From the NCBI RefSeq assembly GCF_016481305.1, contig NZ_JAENBO010000004.1, forward strand, positions 115,826-179,825: 64,000 nt of DNA, read 5' to 3'. Below, piece by piece: positions 39,701 to 47,335 of this stretch. This stretch comes from Streptococcus pacificus (GTDB lineage Bacteria > Bacillota > Bacilli > Lactobacillales > Streptococcaceae). A program made the translations under genes and the position numbers. The number at the start of each line of letters is the position of its first letter. Position 1 is the first letter of the stretch. A model generated the notes under the pieces. That model worked only from the letters and a program-made list of their open reading frames with translations. It made no database searches and was not told the DNA's origin.

Positions 39701-42250
39701 AATGATGCAACCACTGGTTCATTTATCGTTGATCTTGGTCAAGAACAAACCTTTGATGTTGTAGAATTAAAAGAATTTATTCAACAAGGACAAAGGATTG
39801 CAGGTTTTAGAGTTGATGTTGAAGTTGGCGGTCAATGGGTTGAATATGGCAAAGGTAGCACAGTTGGTTATCGTCGTTTAATTCAAGGAAAACCTGTAAC
39901 CACAAGTAAAGTCAGAGTGACTATTACGGATGCACTAGCTACCCCAATTTTAAGTAATTTCTCACTTTATAAAGTACCAACCAGTATTGAAGTAACAGAT
40001 GGCTACCCACTTGGTCTTGAGTATAAGTCTAATGATATAGCAGACACTAAGAATTCAACATGGCATAAAGAAACAGAAGGTGTTCGTGGAACATCTATGT
40101 GGACTAATCAACAAGGTGCGAGTGCTGAGTATACTTTTAGTGGTACAAAAGCTTACGTTGTTTCTACAGTAGATCCTAATCACGGTATTATGGAAATCTA
40201 TATCGATGGTCAAAAAGTTGATGAAGTCAATACACAAAGTTCTGTGAGAAAGAGAAGTCAACTAGTTTATGAAACATCTGATTTAACTAATGGTGAGCAT
40301 ACCATCAAGTTAGTTGCTAAAACAAATCGTGCTATCGCAACAGAAGGTATCTTTGTTTTAAATAATGATGGTAATGGTATTTTTGAAATTGAACAAGCGA
40401 CTTACCATGTTGCGAAAGGTGAAAACGTTAGCCTTGTTGTCAAGAGAAATGGTTCATCTGATAAAACATCTTCCATCAAGGTGATAACAGAACCAGGAAC
40501 AGGTGTCCATGGTAAGGTTTATCAAGATACTACTCAAACCCTGACTTTTGCTCCAGGTGAAACAAGTAAAACAATTGACATACCAACGATTAAGTATCCA
40601 GACTCAGATGGTAACTTATTTGATTTCTTTGTTAAATTAGTGACTCCTTCAGAAAAATCACTTTTAGGTTTCACAACAACAGCTACCATCAATGTTGTAC
40701 CAGAAACAGGTTTACCAGATTATCGTAGAGAAGTAGCTGATGATGCTAGTGAAATCATCTACCATGGAACATGGTTTAATAAAACTGGAACTAACAAATG
40801 GAGTAACTTCCCTAAAAATACTGACGAAGACAAACAAGATATTAGTCTAAGTATGTTCTTTGAAGGTGAAGGTATCGAAGTTATTGGGCATGTCGATCCA
40901 GGTCATGGTATTTATATCGTTGAGTTAGATGGAAAACCTCTTGAATTTAAAGAAGGTTACGGTCATTCTACTATTGTAGATGGTGTAGCATATTTTAGTG
41001 GTAAAGCTAACCAAAGACAAGGCAATCAAAAACTAGTCAATTTAGCTAATCTTTCAAAAGGTGTTCATTCCCTAACAATTCGCTTAGATCCAAATAAAAA
41101 TGATAAAACACAAAATATTGGTATTCAAGTTGATAAATTTATTACCTTGGGTAGACAGTCACGTATTTTATCTAAAGTAGATGCCTTGAAAGATAAACAA
41201 GCAGCCTATGACGAATTGCTTGGATATACTCATCTAGCCAGTGATAAAGAGTTGTATCAAGAAAAGCTAAATACAATGAAATTAGAGCTAGAAGCAATTC
41301 TTCCTCGACTAGCTGTTATAGATGAGTTAACTCAAGATTTGATAAAATTGCTTGGAAATGATTCATCAAGCGATGACAAAGAAACACGCATTCCAAATGA
41401 CTTCCCAAGCTATGAGTTACCAGAATCAGATTTTGTTCCTGAAACGAAGGTACCAAGTAAAGCACCGACAGCTGAAGATAAACCATCCATTGTGTTTACC
41501 AATGGAAAAGGGGTAGTCAACGAAGTGCCTGAATTAACCTTCTCAACAGAAAAACGAGAACTAAAAGATGACACATCAGGTGTCATGGTTCAACTAGAAG
41601 TTGGCGAAATCGCAGCTATCGAAGGCATCAGTGTTGGTCATAAAGAAACTAAAGACCCAAGCACACCAAATGTGCTTAAAGATCAAGACTATGACCTCTT
41701 TGATATCTCATTAGTTGATGCTAATGGTGAAGCTATTAGTCCATTAAAAGACACACTTGTCATCATGCCAGTAGACGAAGGTAAAACCGTAGGAAAAGTG
41801 GTTTACCTCCCAAATACTGACCAAGAAGAAGAGCTTGACTTTACGATGACAAGTTATGTGGACGCTAATGGTAAAACCCAACAAGGCGTTGTGTTTGTGG
41901 CAAAACACTTCAGTGAATATGGTATTGTTTATCAAGTGAGAGAAACAAAAATGCCATCAGACGCACCAACAGCACAAGATAAACCAGTCTTTGAAGGAAC
42001 ACTTGAAAGTAAGGTACCATCAGACGCGCCAAGTTATCAATTACTAGCCTTTGAAGGCAAAGTAGAGCCAATGAGTAAAGGGGATAAGCAAACAAAAGAC
42101 AAAGTAGAGCAAAAAGAAGTGAAGAGTGCTTCAGCTACTACTTTACCAAACACTGGTGATGCGACAAACTCAGCAGTGTTAGGCACCATGTTAGCTTTAT
42201 CATCACTAGCTTTATATGGTTATGGCAGAAAAAAAGGTGAGCAAGAGTGA
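33794..42250 (+). CDS. Giant wall-anchored GH20 beta-hexosaminidase / GH29 alpha-L-fucosidase fusion
   Basis: A 2818-residue two-enzyme chain. Layout: YSIRK signal (1-43), linker, three tandem F5/8 modules (106-260, 261-419, 423-585), GH20 N-domain and barrel (about 670-1190) with catalytic D1005-E1006 in H-L-G-V-D-E-Y, LamG (about 1237-1395), F5/8 (1401-1548), GH29 fucosidase (about 1610-1930) with nucleophile D1779 in V-W-M-D-G-A-R-G and the K-H-H-D-G-F motif, F5/8 (1935-2062), a beta-sandwich binding region, a Calx-beta-like domain (about 2196-2306), another jelly-roll (about 2316-2453), helical segment, the shared module (about 2550-2716) and LPNTG (2784-2788). It should remove fucose and beta-linked HexNAc from Lewis-type or mucin glycans. 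The GH29 type looks like the alpha-1,3/1,4 branch, but that is inference. Its signal region is almost identical to the preceding gene. Confidence 0.93.
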   Translation: MKRHEDSNWNKLFHYSIRKTTLGVGSVVVGVFLFGVNPIIAQADETADTTTVVETNSLEKVAEQPQVQANSSDERLSSTEENTLDQETFSDSVTADDASDIVTTDTNLALNKTYTSSGVEASTDYTENLAFDGNLDTRFSSAKMKTGQSETAEQTPQWLQIDLGKKAEIKSIEVDFFKKVYATDYVIESSADGQNDWQTISHRTDLKPNATLQDPKDNITFTQPVISNRYLRFYFNKVNHFAGGNAVSVKEIAIMGKLLEKEPATNLALNKTYSSSGIEANTPYTENLAFDGDFDTRYSSARMKTDRTATSQQTPQWLQIDLGRNAEIESITVDFFKKVYATDYVIESSADGQNNWQTISHRTDLVANENLEEPQDLIIFDTPVTSQRYLRFHFNKINHFAGGNAVSVKDIAIMGRLLKEAPVTNPATNLAPNKTYSSSGIEAGTSYTADLAFDENTGTRYSSARMKTDRTATSPQTPQWLQIDLGRNAEIESITLDFFKKVYATDYVIESSADGQNNWQEISHRTTLAPDANLEDPKDVVTFSSPVKSHRFLRFRFNKINHFAGGNAVSVNEITIMGRLTGEAPVIINPQEKLEQATLAIDGNRVVLANISEDDVYSYEIIGSNNQYLVDNQGNISSYRLNDQTVTLLVAARNKATSELVTTTKLNKTIAISAHHQETVVGSNQKPQLAIDIQEFLAGEGLLSIAKGDTVYVDPSFQKQVDLFNEDLENILGFKLTAGTQENAKIKFILTNDYNLKEEGYLLRVLDDTIEVYAHEAKAFNYAAVTMAQMLQKDQALTRGVYRDYPNYEIRGMVLDVARVPMRMDFLQKVSKLFRWYKLNELHLHFNDNQWPSGSRANPENWKVTETAHRLESPAFPSLNKQEFKHDRYEGEYDFYRNVYGNPAYSIEDFKAFQEEIKSYGAHILAEFDNPGHSAHYSLYALNNPDNIDYLGKPIHHPSDLEALAINEQAYPEQTKRAKRFIKDLIDSYLDNDILSYSQIHLGVDEYWEKNGNIESFRNYLNELNQLAKSHGKTLRTWGALTQFNGQTPVDKDIIFDEWAQYESLTVDRINEGYRVVNVPQPFTYVTPGRYHKDIINEQYVFEHWNPRVFNLANNIPVNKRVALEAEPLILGAKGALWGDEHREGIEESDLYDRLEKSLAMIGFKTWSGNANRSFIDYQRALEATKLKNNYLPLKTSSEVLVNIDASRVADNTVYDLSNNSHTFQNVNNVEVVELEDNDKWFAFNGDNYLESDIETISLPYTLEMTIRPTDSNSGSLLASRDGAIFLNKKGRRQSGEVVDGFMLNRYFYSQNITNPLEAGKDYKLTFTATRETLIVYINGQEVASFAHQDETARNSNTEGNFRTSFNLPFNKIGEGFKGYIKDIKVYNRFSESDEIGKETLEKVNIALHKPVYSQRNNSAFFEQGIRSYSRFKLTDGDLVAGDGRWNSSNTDSDFFIVDLENPQEFSSAEVIFDSSRIADSFRILVSDDLTKFTELKTVRGNQSDRVAVDFTNQTARYVKFETLKRQAGKNEIGVREFRVYQTRDSKEELATAFKQKAVALTDSKWLAINNVLNNKYASNQAILDAKKQLGINSDTNDNPDIEDDVNEETVIENFGAVPSQSQLDYHKQELAAFIHFGMNTYTNREWGNGKEDVNLFNPTELDTDQWIKTLKDTGFKRTIMVVKHHDGFVLYPTEYSNHSVASSPWKNGKGDVLLELSESATKYDMDLGVYLSPWDANHPKYSVATQDEYNAYYLNQLKEILGNNKYGNNGKFVEVWMDGARGSGAQNVTYTFEEWFNYIREQEGDITIFSNQPTNVRWIGNERGIAGDPIWHKVTAEAIKNGPTNAYLNTGDPNGDLYSVGEADVSIRPGWFYHANQQPKSLRDLMSIYFKSVGRGTPLLLNIPPDQRGKFADADIERLHEFHNTIEEMYATDYARNASVTASSTRKNTKYSTTHLTDGDDNTTWALSNDATTGSFIVDLGQEQTFDVVELKEFIQQGQRIAGFRVDVEVGGQWVEYGKGSTVGYRRLIQGKPVTTSKVRVTITDALATPILSNFSLYKVPTSIEVTDGYPLGLEYKSNDIADTKNSTWHKETEGVRGTSMWTNQQGASAEYTFSGTKAYVVSTVDPNHGIMEIYIDGQKVDEVNTQSSVRKRSQLVYETSDLTNGEHTIKLVAKTNRAIATEGIFVLNNDGNGIFEIEQATYHVAKGENVSLVVKRNGSSDKTSSIKVITEPGTGVHGKVYQDTTQTLTFAPGETSKTIDIPTIKYPDSDGNLFDFFVKLVTPSEKSLLGFTTTATINVVPETGLPDYRREVADDASEIIYHGTWFNKTGTNKWSNFPKNTDEDKQDISLSMFFEGEGIEVIGHVDPGHGIYIVELDGKPLEFKEGYGHSTIVDGVAYFSGKANQRQGNQKLVNLANLSKGVHSLTIRLDPNKNDKTQNIGIQVDKFITLGRQSRILSKVDALKDKQAAYDELLGYTHLASDKELYQEKLNTMKLELEAILPRLAVIDELTQDLIKLLGNDSSSDDKETRIPNDFPSYELPESDFVPETKVPSKAPTAEDKPSIVFTNGKGVVNEVPELTFSTEKRELKDDTSGVMVQLEVGEIAAIEGISVGHKETKDPSTPNVLKDQDYDLFDISLVDANGEAISPLKDTLVIMPVDEGKTVGKVVYLPNTDQEEELDFTMTSYVDANGKTQQGVVFVAKHFSEYGIVYQVRETKMPSDAPTAQDKPVFEGTLESKVPSDAPSYQLLAFEGKVEPMSKGDKQTKDKVEQKEVKSASATTLPNTGDATNSAVLGTMLALSSLALYGYGRKKGEQE
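34109..35545 (+). repeat. Three tandem F5/8 type C (CBM32-like) repeats
   Basis: Three consecutive units of about 155-160 codons, each starting near N-L-A-x-N-K-T-Y-x-S-S-G and ending near A-I-M-G. The block V-Y-A-T-D-Y-V-I-E-S-S-A-D-G-Q-N is identical in all three. This indicates recent internal duplication and would give multivalent glycan binding. Confidence 0.88.
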
Positions 42251-42312
42251 TAATTATTAATCCAAGTGTTCACTAAACAAAAAGACAAATCAGTTAACTG
42301 ATTTGTCTTTTT
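41471..42312 (+). repeat. C-terminal anchor cassette, copy 3
   Basis: Third copy of the shared module, anchor, 3' UTR and terminator. It is about 0.12 kb shorter because one VPSDAP/DKPVFEG unit is missing near the anchor; a related VPETKVPSKAP unit precedes the module instead. Confidence 0.88.
42279..42312. terminator. Bidirectional palindromic terminator, GH20-GH29 gene and recD2
   Basis: The same 17-bp perfect inverted repeat (42279-42295 with 42296-42312). It lies between convergent genes and has A/T runs on both sides. Confidence 0.9.
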
Positions 42313-42313
42313 T

Positions 42314-44692
42314 TTATGATTTAAAAAAATAATCGAAATCTGCTTGTGTCAAGCCAATCATAGGGTCAATGCTCATTAAATTTTCTTGTGTCAATCTTGT
42401 TGACTGAGTTTCATCAGTCTCAACACTAGTTTCTACAGTTGTATCAGATAGAGATTGCTTGAAATCGGTTAGTTGCTCAGTAGTCTTTTCAGGTTTAAAG
42501 CGTTCAATCAAAAAAGTATTCCTTTGGCTACCAATATGTTGTGTGGCATATTGAAAGGCACTGTAATCGCCCAACATGACAAGTTTATGTTTAGCTCTTG
42601 TTATAGCCGTATAAAGAAGATTTCTTTGCAACATGCGACCACTTTGTTGTGTTATCGGCAGAATCACAACTGGGAACTCACTTCCTTGCGCCTTATGGAT
42701 GCTCATGGCATAAGCAAGGGTCAATTTATTCCAGTCATTACGCGCATAAGTCACCTCGACACCATCAAAATTAATAGTCATTTCGTCTTGTTTAGAGTCA
42801 GTGTACTTAGCAGGCATCAATTCAGTAATGTAGCCGATATCACCATTAAAGACACTAGCTTCTGGGTCATTCACCAAATGAAGGACCTTATCTTTCACTC
42901 GAAAACGAGTGTCATTAAATAAAAACTCTAATTGGTCATTCAAAGGATTCACTAATTCTTGCAGTAACTGATTAAGATGGGTAATCCCAGCTTGTCCTCG
43001 ATACATTGGTGCAAGAATTTGGATATCTTTGGCAGCAATACCACTTTTAAGAGCAGCAGAAACAATTTTTGCCACGCTCTCAGGAATAAATGGCGTCTGA
43101 CATTCAAAATAACTACGATCTGCTTTTTTTGTGGTGAAGTCACTAGGTAAAAGGCCTTCTCTAATTTGGCTAGCTAAGTCAACAATAGTGGATTGATTGG
43201 ATTGTCTAAAAATCTTCTTTAATCTTACTTTAGAAAAGTCATCAATCTTTAGTAAGTCAGCTAAGACTTGACCTGGACCGACAGAAGGAAGTTGATCACT
43301 ATCACCAACAATGATGACCTGAGTTGATGAGGCAATCGCAGAAAATAATTGATTGGCTAGCCAAGTATCAACCATCGAAAACTCATCAATAATAATCAGA
43401 TGGGCATCTAGATAATCATCAAGGATTTGATAGTCGTTATCGCTATTTAAACCAAGATGTCTATGAATCGTGGCACTAGGTAATCCTGTTAACTCATTCA
43501 TTCGCCTAGCAGCTCTACCTGTTGGTGCTGCTAGAATAATTGGAGAGTTATTATCAGTCAGAGATAGCTCATGCAAGTTAGCAAAACTTTGAATAATGCC
43601 ATTAATGATGGTTGTCTTTCCTGTTCCAGGGCCACCAGTCAAAAAGAAAACTTTACTGGTCAGAGCTTTTTCAATTGCTTCTTTTTGACTGTCATCATAA
43701 GTCATATGATGGCTTAATTCAACTTTTTTAATTTCCTCTTTAATCGCTTCTACACTTGGAAAAGGTAATGAAGGAGGATTATCTAAAATCCTTTCTAAAT
43801 GCTTTTTGATACCTGATTCAGCAAAAAATAAACTGTTATCAAAAATTTTGGTATCACTATTTTGAATTTTACCCGAGATAATCAACTGCCTTAACTCATC
43901 GGCAACAGCTTGATCAGAAATGGGAGTTTTTCTGGCTTCTTCTAAAAGAAGCAAACTTTTTTCCAATAATGTTTTGGCTTCAACGTAAGTATCACCTGTT
44001 TCAAGAGAAGTTTCAAGTAAGGTATGTAAAATGGCCGCCTGAAAACGTTCAGAAGCATCATCAAGAATACCAAGTTGCTGAGCGAGTTGGTCTGCCATTT
44101 TAAAGCCGATACCTTTAACATCTTCTACCAATTGGTAGGGATTTTTTGCGATAATATCCAAGGTTTGTTCTTTGTAAGCATCAAAAACTTGAAAAGCCAT
44201 CTGGTTTTTTAGTCCATACTCAGCTAATTTGGCTAAAATTTGTTCTGTGCCATAGTTGATTTTTAACTTGGCTAGAAAGGCTTCTTTATTAACCTTTGAC
44301 AGGCCACTGATTGTGTCAAGATGAGAAGGATCTTTTAAAATACTATCAATAGGATCATCTCCATAAAGGTCGATAATCTTTTCTGCTGTTTTTTTACCAA
44401 TGCCTTTAAAGTGTTGACTAGAAAAATAGTTAATAAGACCAGCTTTTGATGGTTTTTCACGTTCATAACGTGACATTTTCAACTGCTCACCGTATTTAGG
44501 GTGCTTTGTCAGCTCTCCCCAGAAGGTATAGTTTTCTTCTTCAAAAATATCCGCCATAACACCTGTGACGATGATTTCAAAGTCATCAAACTCGCTATCT
44601 GTGTCCTCTATTTCAAGAAGAATGATTTTAAAAAAATTATTGGGATTGTCATAAATAATCCGTGTGACTGTGCCAGAAAAAAAGTATGTCAT
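42314..44692 (-). CDS. recD2: ATP-dependent 5'-3' DNA helicase RecD2
   Basis: A 792-residue superfamily 1B helicase acting in DNA repair, without RecBC. It has an N-terminal OB-like part, helix-hairpin-helix regions (H-F-K-G-I-G-K-K-T near 94-102 and D-V-K-G-I-G-F-K near 191-198), Walker A GGPGTGKT (353-360), a Walker B with I-I-I-D-E-F-S-M-V-D, and C-terminal motifs with S-I-H-K-A-Q-G-S-E. The long N-terminal domain before Walker A separates RecD2 from RecBCD-type RecD. GAGGT precedes the ATG. It reads toward the GH20-GH29 gene and shares its terminator. lepB and rnhC lie upstream on the same strand. Confidence 0.96.
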   Translation of the reverse strand: MTYFFSGTVTRIIYDNPNNFFKIILLEIEDTDSEFDDFEIIVTGVMADIFEEENYTFWGELTKHPKYGEQLKMSRYEREKPSKAGLINYFSSQHFKGIGKKTAEKIIDLYGDDPIDSILKDPSHLDTISGLSKVNKEAFLAKLKINYGTEQILAKLAEYGLKNQMAFQVFDAYKEQTLDIIAKNPYQLVEDVKGIGFKMADQLAQQLGILDDASERFQAAILHTLLETSLETGDTYVEAKTLLEKSLLLLEEARKTPISDQAVADELRQLIISGKIQNSDTKIFDNSLFFAESGIKKHLERILDNPPSLPFPSVEAIKEEIKKVELSHHMTYDDSQKEAIEKALTSKVFFLTGGPGTGKTTIINGIIQSFANLHELSLTDNNSPIILAAPTGRAARRMNELTGLPSATIHRHLGLNSDNDYQILDDYLDAHLIIIDEFSMVDTWLANQLFSAIASSTQVIIVGDSDQLPSVGPGQVLADLLKIDDFSKVRLKKIFRQSNQSTIVDLASQIREGLLPSDFTTKKADRSYFECQTPFIPESVAKIVSAALKSGIAAKDIQILAPMYRGQAGITHLNQLLQELVNPLNDQLEFLFNDTRFRVKDKVLHLVNDPEASVFNGDIGYITELMPAKYTDSKQDEMTINFDGVEVTYARNDWNKLTLAYAMSIHKAQGSEFPVVILPITQQSGRMLQRNLLYTAITRAKHKLVMLGDYSAFQYATQHIGSQRNTFLIERFKPEKTTEQLTDFKQSLSDTTVETSVETDETQSTRLTQENLMSIDPMIGLTQADFDYFFKS

Positions 44693-44748
44693 TGCTACCT
44701 CAACTAATTCGTTATTTGATGATAGAGAAAAACACGGCTTCCCGTGTT

Positions 44749-45339
44749 TTAATCATTATTGAATGTTCCAATCCTAGAAAATGGCCAATAGCGGAATTTC
44801 ACCTCACCAATAATGGACTCTTTTGAAAAAGTGCCCACTTCACGACTATCTTTAGAGACAATCCTATCATCACCAAGGAGATAGTACTGGCCTTCAGGAA
44901 CCGTAATGCTAAAGCTTGGGTTACCAGCGTTATTAGTAGTAAAGGCTTTAGAATTTAAAGCAAGTTCCTTAAAGAGTGCACTGTAGGAATATATTTTTTG
45001 TAACTTATCCTTTTTAAACGCTTCTTGATAATCTTCAAGATATGGTTCTTCAACGACCTCACCGTTAACGGTTAATACATCATTATCGTAGCTAATAGTA
45101 TCTCCTGGGACACCAATGACCCGTTTAACAATTTTTTTATCGCCTTCTTCTTTAGCCACTACAATATCAAAACGATCAATTTTAGCCACTTTAACAACAA
45201 AGAGCCGCTCACCATTTGATAGAGTAGGATCCATCGAGTGCCCATCTACCAAAACATTGGCCCATAAAAATAGCCAAGAGAGAAAAAATAGTGTCATAAA
45301 GAGGATAAATCCTCCCCATTCTTTTATAAAACGTTTCAT
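44749..45339 (-). CDS. lepB: Type I signal peptidase
   Basis: A 196-residue membrane protease that releases exported proteins from their signal peptides. It has an N-terminal membrane helix (about 8-30), Ser35 in V-D-G-H-S-M-D-P-T-L and the general base Lys71 in V-K-R-V-I-G-V-P-G-D, plus the conserved G-D-D-R-x-x-S-x-D-S-R box. The start at 45339 is preferred: AAAGG stands 7 bases before it, whereas the ATG at 45360 overlaps the rnhC stop and has no such site. It follows rnhC by 17 bases and is likely co-transcribed with it. Confidence 0.95.
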   Translation of the reverse strand: MKRFIKEWGGFILFMTLFFLSWLFLWANVLVDGHSMDPTLSNGERLFVVKVAKIDRFDIVVAKEEGDKKIVKRVIGVPGDTISYDNDVLTVNGEVVEEPYLEDYQEAFKKDKLQKIYSYSALFKELALNSKAFTTNNAGNPSFSITVPEGQYYLLGDDRIVSKDSREVGTFSKESIIGEVKFRYWPFSRIGTFNND

Positions 45340-45356
45340 TGATATGCCTTTCTTTA

Positions 45357-46265
45357 TCAAAAGTTAAGTAACTTTTTAGCTTTTTCGGTATTTTTAAAAT
45401 GTAGTTTTGCTAGTTTCGCTAGAGTAGTTAGGCCATGTTTTTTGATAATCTGACTGGCGACGTCATCCGCTTTTGAACCTGCACCACTTGGCAAGCTAAA
45501 ACCAACCGTCTGACCTAGTTCATCTAGATTCTTTAAAAACAGGTATCTTGCGATAATGGAACTAACGGCAACTGCTAGGAATTTTCCTTCAGCTTTTTCC
45601 TCAAAAGTTAAGGGATTAGAGAAATGGTTTTTTTCCTTTTTGACATAGCTCTCATAATTTTTTTGACTGGTAAAAGCATCGATAACAATCTTTTTTGGGC
45701 TCACGCCTTGCTGTAAAAGAAGGTAAATTGCTTGGTTGTGAAGAGCTACCTTGACAGAAACTGCATTGTGTTTTAAGCCTTTGCCGACCACCTCATTATA
45801 TTTACTAGGAGGTAGCAGTAAAGATTTATGTGCTATCTTCTCTTGTAGAAGCGGTGCTATTTCTCTGATTTTACGATCTGTCAACGTTTTTGAATCATTG
45901 ACTCCCAATTCTTTTAAAAAAGGATGATCTTTTGGGTCAACAAAACTTGCAACAACAGTAATGCCTCCAAAATAAGAGCCGTTTCCAACTTCGTCTGAAC
46001 CAATCATGGCAAGGTTTTGATTGCTAATGGACGATGTTTTTTCTTCATTCTTTACCACTGAAAAGCCTAAAGTTTTAACTAATGGCTGTGGGTTTTTACC
46101 TTGAAAAACTACCTTACCAGAGGTGTAGATGAGAACACTAACGCCTTCTTTTTTAGCAGCAAATACAACATAAGGGTTAGAACTACTCATTTGATAGCTA
46201 GCTAATTCTTTTTTAATTCTTGTAAGTTGTTTTGTTTCATCAACTTGAATGACAATAGTATCCAT
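45357..46265 (-). CDS. rnhC: Ribonuclease HIII
   Basis: A 302-residue endonuclease that cuts RNA in RNA-DNA hybrids. The N-terminal TBP-like substrate-binding domain (about 1-75) marks the HIII class. The catalytic D91-E92 lies in [14 protein letters not shown], and [13 protein letters not shown] lies near the C-terminus. Full length for streptococci, with the expected N-terminus. There is no Shine-Dalgarno sequence. An extended -10 (TGA-TAAAAT, 46281-46273) sits 7 bases before ATG, so the mRNA appears leaderless. First gene of an rnhC-lepB unit. Confidence 0.95.
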   Translation of the reverse strand: MDTIVIQVDETKQLTRIKKELASYQMSSSNPYVVFAAKKEGVSVLIYTSGKVVFQGKNPQPLVKTLGFSVVKNEEKTSSISNQNLAMIGSDEVGNGSYFGGITVVASFVDPKDHPFLKELGVNDSKTLTDRKIREIAPLLQEKIAHKSLLLPPSKYNEVVGKGLKHNAVSVKVALHNQAIYLLLQQGVSPKKIVIDAFTSQKNYESYVKKEKNHFSNPLTFEEKAEGKFLAVAVSSIIARYLFLKNLDELGQTVGFSLPSGAGSKADDVASQIIKKHGLTTLAKLAKLHFKNTEKAKKLLNF

Positions 46266-46272
46266 ATAAGAT

Positions 46273-46281
46273 ATTTTATCA
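46273..46281 (-). promoter_or_regulatory. Extended -10 promoter of rnhC, leaderless
   Basis: Minus-strand TGATAAAAT, then 7 bases, then the rnhC ATG at 46265. No ribosome-binding site fits between them. Confidence 0.6.
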
Positions 46282-46341
46282 TAAAAAAGCTTTTTTAGGT
46301 CTTAGAGACTTTCAAAAACAGTAAATTCATCAGCAATAAGT

Positions 46342-46371
46342 AAAAAACATCACCCATTGATAGATGATGTT
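46342..46371 (-). terminator. Terminator of the activase gene
   Basis: Minus-strand stem AACATCA/TGATGTT (46371-46365 with 46352-46346) followed by a T run (46347-46342). Confidence 0.7.
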
Positions 46372-46439
46372 GAAGTAATATAATTTTGAAGTTTATTTAA
46401 ATAAGTTGTTTAACATTAAAAAGATGCAACCACTTTTTC

Positions 46440-47213
46440 TTAAAAATAACAGTGAATGTGATGATCTAGAAAAATCTGCTGATAATCTACTAAATCCTCT
46501 GGGTGATAGTTGGCAATACCTGTCATTTCATAGGAGCGCCCTAATAATTCATACTTTTTCTCTCCAAATTGATGAAAAGGAAGTAATTGCACTTCGTTTA
46601 TTTGTAACTTTTGAAATAATTCAGAAAAAGCTTTGGCATCCTCTAAGGAATCGTTGAAATTTGGTATTACTGGAATTCTAAGAACAATTTGTTTATTGTG
46701 TTGAAAAGCATAGGTGATATTTTTAATGATGATATTATTCTTCACGCCAGTTGTCATAGCATGCTTTAAAGAATCATAATGTTTCAAATCTGTATAGATA
46801 AAATCGACATATTGTATCAAGTCAACAAAGTTTTCATGCTTTGCAAAAGCAGTTGTTTCTATAGCTGTATGGATTCCTTTTTCTTTTGCAGCCTTTAAAA
46901 TCGCTTTAGCAAATTGAAATTGAGCAAAAATTTCACCACCAGAAAGTGTTAAACCGCCACCTGATTCTTCATAGAAATCCTTATCTTTTAAAACTTCATC
47001 AATGATATCAGAGACACTTTTTTTCTCACCAATAATTTCTGGTAGCTTGGTAGTAGCGTTTAAAATTGTCTCGGGAGTTTTTCTTTGAGATTCGGGATTA
47101 GAGCACCATGGACATCTTAAAGGGCAGCCTTTCAAGAAAACAGTTGTTCTGATTCCTGGGCCATCATGTAAACTAAAATGTTGAATGTTAAAAATAATGC
47201 CAGCTTCTGTCAT
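46440..47213 (-). CDS. pflC: Radical SAM glycyl-radical-enzyme activating protein
   Basis: A 257-residue iron-sulfur enzyme that uses S-adenosylmethionine to place the glycyl radical on a partner. The cluster motif is C30-x3-C34-x2-C37, and S-G-G-G-L-T-L-S-G-G-E is the SAM-binding GGE region (about 84-94). The ferredoxin-like insert with two extra clusters seen in many glycerol-dehydratase activases is missing; the space after C37 has no further CxxC pattern. It is divergent from the deoR-type gene and most likely serves the PflD-type enzyme at 51329. AAGGAG precedes the ATG. Confidence 0.92.
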   Translation of the reverse strand: MTEAGIIFNIQHFSLHDGPGIRTTVFLKGCPLRCPWCSNPESQRKTPETILNATTKLPEIIGEKKSVSDIIDEVLKDKDFYEESGGGLTLSGGEIFAQFQFAKAILKAAKEKGIHTAIETTAFAKHENFVDLIQYVDFIYTDLKHYDSLKHAMTTGVKNNIIIKNITYAFQHNKQIVLRIPVIPNFNDSLEDAKAFSELFQKLQINEVQLLPFHQFGEKKYELLGRSYEMTGIANYHPEDLVDYQQIFLDHHIHCYF

Positions 47214-47244
47214 GATAATATCTCCTTCCTAGACCATTATATCA

Positions 47245-47288
47245 TTCGAAAGAAGAAAAAACAATTACGAACGAAACAAAAGTGTTTC
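47245..47288. promoter_or_regulatory. Candidate DeoR-type operators between pflC and the deoR-type gene
   Basis: Two direct motifs, TTCGAAAGAA (47245-47254) and TTACGAACGAA (47265-47275), have their CGAA cores 21 bases apart. The same motif pair with the same 21-base step occurs before the PflD gene (51278, 51299). GAAACA-AAAG-TGTTTC (47273-47288) is an overlapping small palindrome. Confidence 0.6.
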
Positions 47289-47308
47289 TTTATTTTTAAC
47301 CCAAAAAC

Positions 47309-47317
47309 TGTTAAAAT
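47309..47317 (+). promoter_or_regulatory. Extended -10 promoter of the deoR-sorC operon
   Basis: TGTTAAAAT: TGn plus TAAAAT (47312-47317), with GAGGTG before the ATG at 47336. Confidence 0.5.
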
Positions 47318-47335
47318 GTAACTTGAGGTGAAAAA

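Noticed and set aside
17706..42312. The giant-gene block as a mobile element or genomic island
   Set aside because: No integrase, transposase, tRNA-end repeats or attachment sites flank it, and base composition by eye is like the surrounding genes. Acquisition by transfer remains possible but is unsupported here.
42473..42922. Plus-strand open frame of 149 codons inside recD2
   Set aside because: It lies wholly antisense to a conserved helicase domain, has no ribosome-binding site and no recognisable protein features.
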